Origin: Chloroflexota bacterium
GTDB taxonomy: Bacteria; Chloroflexota; Dehalococcoidia; UBA2979
Assembly (NCBI GenBank): GCA_009843585.1
Contig: VYDC01000091.1
Span: forward strand, 1-8,241
Direction: 5' to 3'
Length of the DNA: 8,241 nt
Shown here in pieces: positions 1 through 5,998 of the stretch (positions within the stretch are counted from its first letter, which is position 1; the number at the start of each line of letters is the position of its first letter). Both the position numbers and the translations under genes were made by a program. The notes beneath the pieces are model-generated. The model was not told the origin of the DNA and searched no databases. It worked only from the letters and a program-made list of their open reading frames with translations.

Positions 1-113
1 CCGCCCCCCTCCCGACGATCGGCGCGGCCCGCGGGTCCGCCCCGCGCGCGGCGCGCCGAGGGGAGGCTAGCGCAGCACCGGGATGCGTGCAGGCGCCCGC
101 GCGGCGCGTGACC
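1..113. other. GC-rich flank after the solute-binding gene, no gene seen
   Basis: No reading frame of useful length or recognisable protein is supported here. On the minus strand, just downstream of the solute-binding gene, the sequence is almost pure G and C. It contains a 7-bp inverted repeat (CGGCGCG at 20-26 and CGCGCCG at 52-58) with no T-tract, so it is at best a weak terminator. At the extreme left edge the minus strand reads GGGAGGGGGG (complement of about 4-13), which looks like a Shine-Dalgarno site. A further minus-strand gene may therefore start just outside the window. This last point is inference. Confidence 0.4.
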
Positions 114-1652
114 CTACCAGGAGTTGAGGAGGTTCCGGTGCGTGCTCCACACCGTCGTCTTGACGACGAGGCAGTCCTCGGAGAGCACCCACGGATCGAT
201 CTCCCCCCGGATGACCCAGCCGGTCTCGTGCTCCGCGATGTGCGCGCAGTAGGCGAGATCGAGGATCTCCCGCTGCACCTCGCGGTAGCCGGCGGCCTGC
301 CGCTCACGCTCCGAGCCCGCGACCGCCTCGACGCGCCGCGCGAGCTCGGCGTCCCGGAGGACGAGCCCGCCGTGGATGCCCATGGGCGGGTCGTAGTCGT
401 GCCCGAGGTCGTAGCGCGCCTCCGTCAGCGCGTGGCCGCAGTCGTGGAGGAACCACATCGGCGGCCTGCCGCCGATGGCGGCCATGGGGTCGGGCCAGCG
501 GAGCAGCCGGGCCTCCGCGCGCACGCCGATCCCGGCGAGGGCCGGGAGCGCCAGCTCGGCGAAGCGCAGCGATTCGTACGTCGGGTCGATGTAGAGCTCG
601 GTCTCGACGCCGTCCGGGTAGCCGCTCGCCGCCACGAGGTCGCGCGCCCGCTCCAGGTCGGTGTCGTACGCCCACAGATCGGGGGCGTGGTGCCGGGAGA
701 CGCTCGTGACCGGGCTCCGGCTCTGCCGCGCGTAGCCGTGGTAGACGCGGTCGAGGATGAGCTCGTAGGGGAGGGCGTGGCAGACGGCCCGCCGGAGAAG
801 CGGGTCGTCGAAGGGGGGAGCCGTGAAGTCGAACTGGAGGGTCGAGTGGTTCGCGCGCACGCGGTGGATGGAGTACTCGGGGCGCCGCTCGAAGCGCGCC
901 AGCTCCTCCGGGTAGAGGCCGACGAGGAGGTTCGCGTCGCCGTGCTCGACCATCCGGAGCGCCTGCTCGCGCGTCTCCACCCCCACCTGCGCGAGCGAGT
1001 CGATGCCGGGCCGGCCGGCCCAGTACTCGTCGCGGGCGCGCAGCTCGAGGACGTCCCCCTCCTGGCTCTCGAGCGCGAAGGCCCCGAAGCCGGCGGGGTG
1101 GCGCGCGAGCCACGCCGTCGCCCAGGGGTCCTCCGAGGTCGCGTGCCGGCGCGCCTCCGTCGAGTCGAAGACCTGGTTCGTCGAGAAGATCAGGTACTGC
1201 GGGAACTCCGGATTGGGCCGCCTCAGCGTGAAGCGCAGCGTGCGCTCGTCCAGGACGTCCACGTCGCTCGCCTCGGCGACGCCGGCCATCCGCCGCGAGC
1301 GCCAGCGCCCCACCCGCCTCAGCGCGTAGGCGCGCTCCCAGCTCCAGCGCACGTCCTCGGCGGTGAGCGCGTGGCCGTGGTGGCTGAGCACCCCCTCCCG
1401 GAGCCGGACCGTCCAGCGGCGCGCGTCGTCCGAGCCCTCCCAGCGCTCGGCGAGCCGGGGGAGGAGCTCTGACGCCACCGGCCGGCGCACCCCGTCCCGG
1501 TCGACCGCGATGCTCGGGCTCGTGAGCGGCTCGTAGGCCGTGTGCATCGTGTGGTTCTGCGCCACGTGCGCGCCGTCGGTGTCCCAGGCGTCGCGCACGG
1601 CTCCGAGCGAGTGCGGCATCACCAGCCGCGTGCGGGAGGGGGCGAGAGGCAC
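114..1652 (-). CDS. Family-5 solute-binding protein without signal peptide (second of tandem pair)
   Basis: A 512-residue protein of the SBP_bac_5 fold (DppA/OppA/NikA type), which normally binds oligopeptides, nickel chelates or similar solutes for an ABC importer. Family marks include YEPLTSP (about 40-46), the conserved GHALTAEDVRWSWERAY stretch (93-109), the short FTLRRPNPEF strand (141-150), EYWAGRPGI (209-217), FDDPLLRRAVCHAL (281-294) for the second-lobe helix, and LERARDLVAASGYPDG (333-348). The length is typical of a mature family member. The protein opens MPLAPSRTRLVMPHSLGAVR and is hydrophilic, with no hydrophobic core or lipobox cysteine, so export is not evident. The GTG start lies 1 nt after the TAA of the upstream paralogue, with GGGAGGGGG about 9 nt upstream inside that gene, which suggests translational coupling. 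Its N-terminus also aligns with the paralogue. No permease or ATPase lies in the window. A cytoplasmic ligand-sensing role, like the C-terminal domain of SgrR, is possible, but no HTH is present. Confidence 0.85.
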   Translation of the reverse strand: MPLAPSRTRLVMPHSLGAVRDAWDTDGAHVAQNHTMHTAYEPLTSPSIAVDRDGVRRPVASELLPRLAERWEGSDDARRWTVRLREGVLSHHGHALTAEDVRWSWERAYALRRVGRWRSRRMAGVAEASDVDVLDERTLRFTLRRPNPEFPQYLIFSTNQVFDSTEARRHATSEDPWATAWLARHPAGFGAFALESQEGDVLELRARDEYWAGRPGIDSLAQVGVETREQALRMVEHGDANLLVGLYPEELARFERRPEYSIHRVRANHSTLQFDFTAPPFDDPLLRRAVCHALPYELILDRVYHGYARQSRSPVTSVSRHHAPDLWAYDTDLERARDLVAASGYPDGVETELYIDPTYESLRFAELALPALAGIGVRAEARLLRWPDPMAAIGGRPPMWFLHDCGHALTEARYDLGHDYDPPMGIHGGLVLRDAELARRVEAVAGSERERQAAGYREVQREILDLAYCAHIAEHETGWVIRGEIDPWVLSEDCLVVKTTVWSTHRNLLNSW

Positions 1653-1653
1653 G

Positions 1654-3183
1654 TTAGTCCCCCTCCCAGCGCATCTCGGCGAAGGGGAGCCGGTTGTCCG
1701 GGTACCAGCGGTAGCCCTCGAGCTCTGCGACGTGCGCCACGTAGAAGCGGATGTCGCAGAGGGGGATCAGCACGGCGTCGGCGTTGTGCAGCCGCTGGAG
1801 GCGGCGCGCCGCCTCCTCCCACGGCCGGCCGTGGCCGGCCTCGACCAGGTGGCGCAGCGCCGCGAAGAACTCCTCGTTCTCGTAGTGGAAGGGGAAGAGG
1901 CGCATGCGGCCGGGCCCCCAGTCGTGGACGTAGGCGTAGTTCGGGTCGGAGACGCGCATCCCGCGGCCCTCGGGGAACCCGCGCAGCATGATGGGAGCGG
2001 CGTTGCCGCCCCGGATCTCGCCCGCCAGGTCGGCGCTGTCGAGCGTGAGCCGCACGCCGATCCGGGAGAGCCCGTCGGCGACCACCTCGGCGACGGCGTC
2101 GAAGCCGTCGGAGGGGAGCACGCGCAGGGTGGTCTCGAACCCCCCCGCCCCCTTCGAGGCGGCGAGCAGCTCGCGCGCCCGCGCCACGTCCTCCTCGTAG
2201 GGCCAGCTCGTCGGGTCGTAGCCGGGGGAGTCGCTGCGCACCCAGCTGTGCCACCGCTCGGTCCGCCCGTCGAAGGCCGACCCCAGCACCGCCGCGTAGG
2301 GCGTCGCGTGCGCGATCGCCTGCCGGACCAGCGGGTCGTCCAGGGGCTCGGCGAGCGGGTCCAGGTGGAGCGCGATGCCCGAGAACGAGGCCGGCTGGAG
2401 GCGGAACCTGGTCCCGCCGCCCCGCGGACGGACGATCATCGGCAGATCCGCCGACGCGACGTTGGGGACGAGATCGACCTCGCCCGCGAGGAGCCCGGCG
2501 AGCGCCTCCTCCCGGGAGTCGTAGCGCCTCAGTCGCACCTCCCCCAGCGCCGGGCGCCCCCGCCAGTAGCTCCCGCGCGCGGCGATCGTGACGCCGTCGT
2601 CGTCGCGCTCGACGAGCCGGTAGGGGCCGAATCCCAGCGATCGCCCGCCGATCAGCTCCTTGCCCCAGGGGTCGTCCTCCGTCAGGTGCGGGAGGACGGC
2701 GGCGGTGTCGTAGAGGCCGGGCGTGTTCTGCGCCATCGTGCGGGGGAGCGCCGGGTTCGGGGCGCTCAGGTGGAAGGCGACCGTGTAGCGGTCGACGACC
2801 TCGACGTCCTCCCAGTCCTGGACCGAGGAGACCCGCGCCACCCACTTGCCGACGTCGCGCAGGCCGAAGGCGCGCTCCCAGCCCCAGCGGGCGTCCTCCG
2901 CGGTCAGCTCGTTGCCGTCCTCCGAGTAGACGCCCGCGCGGACGCGGAAGGTGCAGGTGCGGCCGTCCTCCGACCACCACCACGCCTCCGCGAGCACCGG
3001 GCGGATCCGGTGCCAGTCGGCCCGCGAGACCCCGTGCTCGTCCAGGTAGGCGCGCGGCGAGGTGAGCTGGTCGTAGAAGCTCCCGACGAGATCGGCGCCG
3101 GCGGAATCGCGGAATCCCGCCGGCTGCTCGCAGTCGAAGACGCGCGGCGCCGTGTCGATTCCCACCCGCAGCGTTCGCGCCAC
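1654..3183 (-). CDS. Family-5 solute-binding protein without signal peptide (first of tandem pair)
   Basis: A 509-residue SBP_bac_5 fold protein. It opens with ARTLRVGIDTAP, which matches the start of a mature family-5 domain (usually xLRVGxxxxP). Further marks are YDQLTSP (37-43), NELTAEDARWGWERAF (91-106), FHLSAPNPALP (137-147), LGFGPYRLVERD (183-194), SYWRGRPALGEV (205-216), LDDPLVRQAIAHATPY (281-296) and DVARARELLAASKG (332-345). I chose the GTG at 3183 because GGAGGT (complement of 3191-3196) sits 8 nt upstream and because it coincides with the domain start. The open frame continues to 3531, but that part is Arg/Gly/Ala-rich antisense to the cupin gene and looks non-coding. No signal peptide, lipobox or membrane segment exists in either version. 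It is a clear diverged paralogue of the gene 1 nt downstream, so the pair is very likely co-expressed. The ligand is unknown. A cytoplasmic binding or sensing protein is more consistent with the sequence than a conventional periplasmic receptor. Confidence 0.85.
   Translation of the reverse strand: MARTLRVGIDTAPRVFDCEQPAGFRDSAGADLVGSFYDQLTSPRAYLDEHGVSRADWHRIRPVLAEAWWWSEDGRTCTFRVRAGVYSEDGNELTAEDARWGWERAFGLRDVGKWVARVSSVQDWEDVEVVDRYTVAFHLSAPNPALPRTMAQNTPGLYDTAAVLPHLTEDDPWGKELIGGRSLGFGPYRLVERDDDGVTIAARGSYWRGRPALGEVRLRRYDSREEALAGLLAGEVDLVPNVASADLPMIVRPRGGGTRFRLQPASFSGIALHLDPLAEPLDDPLVRQAIAHATPYAAVLGSAFDGRTERWHSWVRSDSPGYDPTSWPYEEDVARARELLAASKGAGGFETTLRVLPSDGFDAVAEVVADGLSRIGVRLTLDSADLAGEIRGGNAAPIMLRGFPEGRGMRVSDPNYAYVHDWGPGRMRLFPFHYENEEFFAALRHLVEAGHGRPWEEAARRLQRLHNADAVLIPLCDIRFYVAHVAELEGYRWYPDNRLPFAEMRWEGD
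1662..1666 (-). promoter_or_regulatory. Ribosome binding site for the second solute-binding gene
   Basis: GGAGG on the minus strand lies inside the last codons of the upstream paralogue, 9 nt before the GTG at 1652. It supports that GTG rather than the ATG at codon 12, and it implies coupled translation of the two genes. Confidence 0.6.
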
Positions 3184-3190
3184 GATCCCC

Positions 3191-3196
3191 ACCTCC
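3191..3196 (-). promoter_or_regulatory. Ribosome binding site that fixes the first solute-binding gene start
   Basis: GGAGGT on the minus strand. Its GGAGG core lies 8 nt before the GTG at 3183. It decides between a 509-residue protein starting at the mature solute-binding domain and a much longer spurious frame reaching 3531. Confidence 0.65.
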
Positions 3197-3281
3197 GCCT
3201 CGCGGGCCCCGGGCACGCCCCCGGTCGCCGGGACCCTCCCCAGCGAACGCACTCTACCGCGTCGGGGCTCCCTCCCGGCCG

Positions 3282-3620
3282 CTAGCCCGACGCGGGGCGG
3301 AAGACGGCGAGCCAGATCGTCTCCGCGTCGGGCGCGGTCCAGGCGACCCGGTGCCGGAGCCCGGCCGGGAGATCGACCCACTCGCCCGGCGCGAGCTCGA
3401 CCACCGCCCCGTCGGCGAGCTCGAGCCGTGCGGCGCCCCGCACCACCAGGACCCACTCGTCCTGCTCCTGCTCGTACCACGAGCCGGGCTCGGTCGCGTG
3501 CCCCCGCGAGACGATCCGCTCGATGCGGCACGAGCTCCCGTCCCAGAGCACGGTCGAGATCTCCGCGGGGAGATCGCGCGGGATGCCCGCCAGGAGCGAT
3601 CCGCGCCGGAGGGGGCTCAT
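3282..3620 (-). CDS. Small single-domain cupin protein
   Basis: A 112-residue cupin (double-stranded beta-helix), close to the usual size of stand-alone small cupins. The N-terminal RDLPAEISTVLWDGSSCRIE (15-34) is followed by the first cupin motif region, GHATEPGSWYEQEQDEWVLVV (40-60). The inter-motif glycine segment is RGAARLELADG (61-71), and the second motif is PGEWVDLPAGLRHRV (78-92) with His90. In the first motif the usual HxH metal ligands are replaced by Tyr49, Gln51 and acidic residues. Only His41 and His90 are obvious ligands, so metal binding is uncertain. This 'WYxQxxDEWV' form is common in a widespread small-cupin group of unknown function, sometimes loosely annotated as phosphoribosylaminoimidazole carboxylase, which the sequence does not support. 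Its ATG overlaps the stop of the acetyltransferase gene (ATGA), implying coupled translation. The substrate is unknown. It is probably cytoplasmic, since no signal peptide is present. Confidence 0.88.
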   Translation of the reverse strand: MSPLRRGSLLAGIPRDLPAEISTVLWDGSSCRIERIVSRGHATEPGSWYEQEQDEWVLVVRGAARLELADGAVVELAPGEWVDLPAGLRHRVAWTAPDAETIWLAVFRPASG

Positions 3621-4180
3621 CCCGATCCGGCCGTTGCGCGGGCTGAGAGCTCGAGGCGCATCACGTGCCGTCTCCGGCCGGCCGTCCCCACCTCGCGGAA
3701 GCCGGCCTGGAGGAAGGTCGAGCGCAGCCCCATGAAGCGGTAGCTGGGCGAGTCCGGGTCGACGGGGTAGCCCTCGACGACGTCCGCCCCGCGCTCCCCG
3801 GCATGCTCCACGGCCGCCCGGAGCAGGCGGCCGGTGATGCCCCGGCCCCGGAGCCGCCGGGTCGCGAAGAAGCAGGCGACCGACCACACCGCGACGCCCC
3901 CGGGATCGCCCGGTCCCCCGAGGGAGCGGTAGCTCTCGCGCGGGGCGATCGAGCACCAGGCGACCGGCTCGCCGTCCTCGTAGGCGAGCAACCCCACGGG
4001 CGTCCCCTGCTCGACGATCCCCCGGAGCGCGGCGCGCTTGGAGTCGTTGCTCCTGCCCCCGCCCGGGCGCCACAGCATGCACCAGCAGTAGCTCGGTCCC
4101 CCGCGCGCCTCGAAGAGGCGCGCGAGATCCCCCCAGCTCTCTGCCGTCACCGGCCGAAAGGCGAGCGCGGGCTCGGCCAT
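3617..4180 (-). CDS. GNAT family N-acetyltransferase with N-terminal CWC motif
   Basis: A 187-residue Gcn5-related acetyltransferase, the usual size for a single GNAT domain. It should transfer an acetyl group from acetyl-CoA to an amine on an unknown small molecule or protein. The N-terminal region has the SYCWCMLWR stretch (30-38), with Cys32 and Cys34, seen in one GNAT subgroup. Beta-strand PVGLLAYEDGEPVAWCSIAP (61-80) precedes motif A, SVACFFATRRLRGRGITGRLL (100-120), whose RGRGITG (111-117) forms the pyrophosphate-binding loop. The C-terminal part has GADVVEGYPVD (131-141), FMGLRSTFLQAGFREVG (149-165) and a final strand RHVMRLEL. The ATG at 4180 follows a purine-rich GGAGAGAGAGA leader, so the ribosome site is somewhat distant. 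The stop overlaps the cupin ATG. The open frame extends to 4837 but runs antisense through the acyl-CoA dehydrogenase, so that extension is rejected. The acceptor substrate cannot be read from the sequence. Confidence 0.9.
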   Translation of the reverse strand: MAEPALAFRPVTAESWGDLARLFEARGGPSYCWCMLWRPGGGRSNDSKRAALRGIVEQGTPVGLLAYEDGEPVAWCSIAPRESYRSLGGPGDPGGVAVWSVACFFATRRLRGRGITGRLLRAAVEHAGERGADVVEGYPVDPDSPSYRFMGLRSTFLQAGFREVGTAGRRRHVMRLELSARATAGSG

Positions 4181-4207
4181 GCATGTCTCTCTCTCCGGGG
4201 CCGCGGC

Positions 4208-4234
4208 GATGATACCGTTGGGGCGTCGGTCATC
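4208..4234. promoter_or_regulatory. Imperfect dyad in the divergent intergenic region, candidate operator
   Basis: The left arm GATGATACCG (4208-4217) pairs with the right arm CGGTCATC (4227-4234). Eight base pairs match, with a 2-nt bulge and a 9-nt spacer. It lies between the divergent acetyltransferase and acyl-CoA dehydrogenase starts and overlaps the only AT-containing patch of this 96-bp region. A repressor site controlling one or both genes is plausible, but no regulator gene is visible in the window. Confidence 0.3.
4209..4214 (-). promoter_or_regulatory. Candidate -10 box for the acetyltransferase-cupin unit
   Basis: The minus strand reads TATCAT, matching TATAAT at 5 of 6 positions. 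It lies about 29 nt before the acetyltransferase ATG, which would leave a short leader containing GGAGAGAG. I could not find a convincing -35 hexamer at 16-18 nt, so this is a weak call. No equally good box was seen for the plus-strand dehydrogenase gene. Confidence 0.3.
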
Positions 4235-4262
4235 ACGGCCGTGCCCGCGCGGTGCGGCGGCT

Positions 4263-4270
4263 GGAGGAGG
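4263..4270 (+). promoter_or_regulatory. Ribosome binding site for acyl-CoA dehydrogenase
   Basis: GGAGGAGG ends 6 nt before the ATG at 4277. It fixes that start and excludes the long in-frame extension that reaches back to 3665 across the acetyltransferase gene. Confidence 0.75.
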
Positions 4271-4276
4271 CCCGGG

Positions 4277-5482
4277 ATGGAATTCAGAGACTCCCCCGAG
4301 GAGGCGGCGTTCCGGCAGGGGGTGCGGGACTTCGTCGACGGGAGCTTCGATCCCCGCCTCGTCCCGGAGGGCTGGCAGCAGTACCCCGACCCGAGGGACG
4401 AGACCGAGGCCGAGCTGCTCCGCGAGTGGCGGGGCGCCCTGGGCGAGCGGGGCTGGATCGCGCCGCACTGGCCCCGGGACTTCGGCGGCGCCGGCCTCAC
4501 CGCGATGGAGCAGTTCATCTTCAACGAGGAGATGGCCAAGATCCGCGCACCCGAGGTCGGCGGAATCGGGATGAACATGGTCGGCCCGACGCTGATCCGG
4601 CACGGCTCGGAGCAGCAGAAGGAGACCCACCTCCCGCGCATCACCTCGAACCGGGCGATCTGGTGCCAGGGCTACTCGGAGCCGGGCGCCGGCTCCGATC
4701 TCGCCTCCCTGCAGACGCGCGCCGCGCGCGACGGCGACGAGTACGTCCTGAACGGCCAGAAGGTGTGGAACACGGTGGGGCACAAGGCCGACTGGATGCT
4801 GCTGCTCGCCCGCACCGACCCGGCGGCGCCGAAGCACCGGGGCATCACGATGTTCCTGCTCGACATGAAGACCCCCGGGATCACGACGCAGCCGATCGTC
4901 ACGGCGAAGGAGACGCCGGGCATCGTCGAGTGGGACATCAACGAGGTCTTCTTCGAGGACGTCCGCATCCCGGCCACGAACCGCGTCGGCGAGGAGAATC
5001 AGGGCTGGTACTACGCGACGACGCTCCTGGACCTGGAGCGGAGCCGCATCGGGGCCTCCATAGCGCTCCTGCAGGAGGTGGAGTCGCTCGTCGAGTACGT
5101 GCGCGCCGGCCAGCGGGGCGAGCAGCCCCTCGCCGAGGGCCAGGGGCGCGTGCGCGAGCTCACCGACGCGGCGATCGCGGCGCAGGTGTCGCGGCTGATG
5201 GCGTACCGCGTGGTGAGCATGCTCAAGCGCGGCGATCTGCCCAACTACGAGGCCTCCATCAAGAAGCTCTTCACCTCGGAGACGGCGCAGGGGGTGACGC
5301 GGACGGCGATGAAGCTCATCGGGCTCTACGGGAACCTCTGGCGGACCTCCGCCAGCGCGCCGCTAGAGGGGCGCATCCCCTACCGCTACGTGGCGATGGT
5401 GCCGACGACCATCGCGGGCGGGACCTCGGAGATACAGCGCAACATCATCTCCACGCGGGGGCTCGGCCTCCCCCGCGGCTGA
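4277..5482 (+). CDS. Acyl-CoA dehydrogenase, helix-G glutamate type
   Basis: A 401-residue FAD-dependent acyl-CoA dehydrogenase, full family length, expected to introduce the alpha,beta double bond into an acyl-CoA thioester and pass electrons to ETF. The N-terminal helical domain runs from MEFRDSPEEAAFRQGVRDF through APHWPRDFGGAGLT. The flavin and substrate signature is WCQGYSEPGAGSDLASL (129-145). The middle beta-domain has NGQKVWNTVGHKADWMLLLARTD and NEVFFEDVRIP. The C-terminal domain has LDLERSRIGAS, with Glu254, and ends with AGGTSEIQRNIISTRGLGLPR. At the medium-chain position (Glu376 in MCAD, before GTS) this protein has Gly381. Glu254 aligns with the catalytic Glu of isovaleryl-CoA and long-chain dehydrogenases and is the likely base. 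The segment TAKETPGIVEWD (209-220) is longer than I expect for the group. No partner subunit or enoyl-CoA hydratase lies alongside, so the substrate (long, branched or steroid-like) is open. The strong GGAGGAGG supports the start. Confidence 0.95.
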   Translation: MEFRDSPEEAAFRQGVRDFVDGSFDPRLVPEGWQQYPDPRDETEAELLREWRGALGERGWIAPHWPRDFGGAGLTAMEQFIFNEEMAKIRAPEVGGIGMNMVGPTLIRHGSEQQKETHLPRITSNRAIWCQGYSEPGAGSDLASLQTRAARDGDEYVLNGQKVWNTVGHKADWMLLLARTDPAAPKHRGITMFLLDMKTPGITTQPIVTAKETPGIVEWDINEVFFEDVRIPATNRVGEENQGWYYATTLLDLERSRIGASIALLQEVESLVEYVRAGQRGEQPLAEGQGRVRELTDAAIAAQVSRLMAYRVVSMLKRGDLPNYEASIKKLFTSETAQGVTRTAMKLIGLYGNLWRTSASAPLEGRIPYRYVAMVPTTIAGGTSEIQRNIISTRGLGLPRG

Positions 5483-5525
5483 CGCGGCGCCGCCCGCGCG
5501 GCGGAGCCCGCGAGCGATGGGTCGC

Positions 5526-5552
5526 GGGGCGCCCGGCTGAAGCCGGCGCCCC
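5526..5552. terminator. Hairpin between convergent genes, candidate bidirectional terminator
   Basis: The left arm GGGGCGCC-C-GGCT pairs with AGCCGGCGCCCC, giving 12 bp with one bulged C and a tiny GA (or TGAA) loop. It lies 43 nt after the dehydrogenase stop and 4 nt beyond the GYD gene stop on the other strand. No U-tract follows on either side. It is therefore a strong secondary structure at the right place, but not a textbook intrinsic terminator, which is common in high-GC genomes. Confidence 0.55.
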
Positions 5553-5556
5553 GGCT

Positions 5557-5877
5557 CTACGCTCCCGGCGCCCGGTAGGAGACGCTCTTCGCGACCGCCT
5601 CGTCCACCGTCTCGGGCGTGATGAGCACCGTGATGCTGACGTGGATCGCGCCGACCGCGCTGATCGCGAGCGAGACCGCCGCCGCGGAGGCGTCGTCGGG
5701 CAGGTCGGCGATCATGTAGAGGTCGGACTCGCCGAAGGCGTAGTAGAAGGCCTCGAGCGTGCCCCCCGCGGCCTCGATGGTCTCCGCGAGCGCCGCGCGC
5801 CGGCCGGACCCGCCCTCCTTGAGGAGCCCCGACAGGCCCTCGCGGGAATAGCCCGCGCGCAGCATGTACTTCGCCAT
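5557..5877 (-). CDS. GYD domain-containing protein
   Basis: A 106-residue protein of the GYD domain family (small alpha/beta proteins of unknown function, ferredoxin-like in fold). Visible family features are the opening strand MAKYMLRAGYSREGLSGLLK (1-20), the EGGSGRRAAL segment (21-30), GGTLEAFYYAFGESDLYMI (38-56), the DLPDDASAAAVSLAISAVGA stretch (58-77), and the last strand ITVLITPETVDEAVAKS (82-98). The length is typical and the gene is complete. The ATG has GGAGG 6 nt upstream, and a plausible promoter lies in the 121-bp gap before it. There is no signal peptide or membrane segment, so it is probably cytoplasmic. Family members often sit next to catabolic or oxidoreductase genes, but no activity is established. 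Here it stands between the convergent acyl-CoA dehydrogenase and an MmgE/PrpD gene. The MmgE/PrpD gene lies upstream on the same strand. Confidence 0.9.
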   Translation of the reverse strand: MAKYMLRAGYSREGLSGLLKEGGSGRRAALAETIEAAGGTLEAFYYAFGESDLYMIADLPDDASAAAVSLAISAVGAIHVSITVLITPETVDEAVAKSVSYRAPGA

Positions 5878-5912
5878 CTCGCACCTCCCCCGAACGCGCC
5901 TTCAACCGCCGA

Positions 5913-5943
5913 ATCGTAGGACGAAGCCGCCCGGCACCGTCAA
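5913..5943 (-). promoter_or_regulatory. Candidate promoter for the GYD gene
   Basis: On the minus strand, TTGACG (complement of 5938-5943; 5 of 6 match to TTGACA) is followed after 19 nt by TACGAT (complement of 5913-5918; 4 of 6 match to TATAAT, fits TANNNT). Transcription would start near 5905, leaving a leader of roughly 28 nt with the GGGGGAGG ribosome site. The spacer is slightly long. It implies that the GYD gene can be transcribed independently of the MmgE/PrpD gene. Confidence 0.45.
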
Positions 5944-5984
5944 GCCCGCCGCCCGCGCCCGCCCCCCGCCCCCGGTGGTCGCCG

Positions 5985-5996
5985 GGCCCGCGGGCC
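5985..5996. terminator. Short palindrome after the MmgE/PrpD stop
   Basis: GGCCCGCGGGCC is a perfect 12-nt palindrome that begins 3 nt after the stop codon of the MmgE/PrpD gene (which reads leftwards). The hairpin it could form is short and has no U-tract. In such GC-rich sequence a palindrome of this size can arise by chance, so a terminator role is only a suggestion. Confidence 0.2.
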
Positions 5997-5998
5997 GC

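Noticed and set aside
3184..3281. TAGAGT as a -10 box for the solute-binding pair (minus strand, near 3250-3255)
   Set aside because: It matches only 4 of 6 positions and has no recognisable -35 partner at normal spacing. The pair may instead be transcribed from the acetyltransferase promoter.
87..3285. Long plus-strand open frames (461 and 581 codons) opposite the two solute-binding genes
   Set aside because: They are antisense to clear family members, their translations are low-complexity Arg/Ala/Gly/Pro/Val-rich with no domain pattern, and long antisense frames are expected at this GC content.
3184..3531. In-frame N-terminal extension of the first solute-binding gene
   Set aside because: It is Arg/Gly/Ala-rich, overlaps the cupin gene in another frame and has no hydrophobic leader. 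The GTG at 3183 has a good ribosome site and matches the domain start.
3621..4184. 300-residue frame fusing an extra N-terminal region to the cupin
   Set aside because: The upstream part is the wrong frame of the acetyltransferase gene. The cupin domain begins at the ATG at 3620, which overlaps the acetyltransferase stop.
3665..4276. 605-residue version of the acyl-CoA dehydrogenase
   Set aside because: The extension runs antisense through the acetyltransferase gene, whereas the ATG at 4277 has GGAGGAGG at ideal spacing and matches the usual family start.
4181..4837. 406-residue version of the acetyltransferase
   Set aside because: The extra residues are antisense to the acyl-CoA dehydrogenase and show no domain. 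The GNAT domain begins just after the ATG at 4180.
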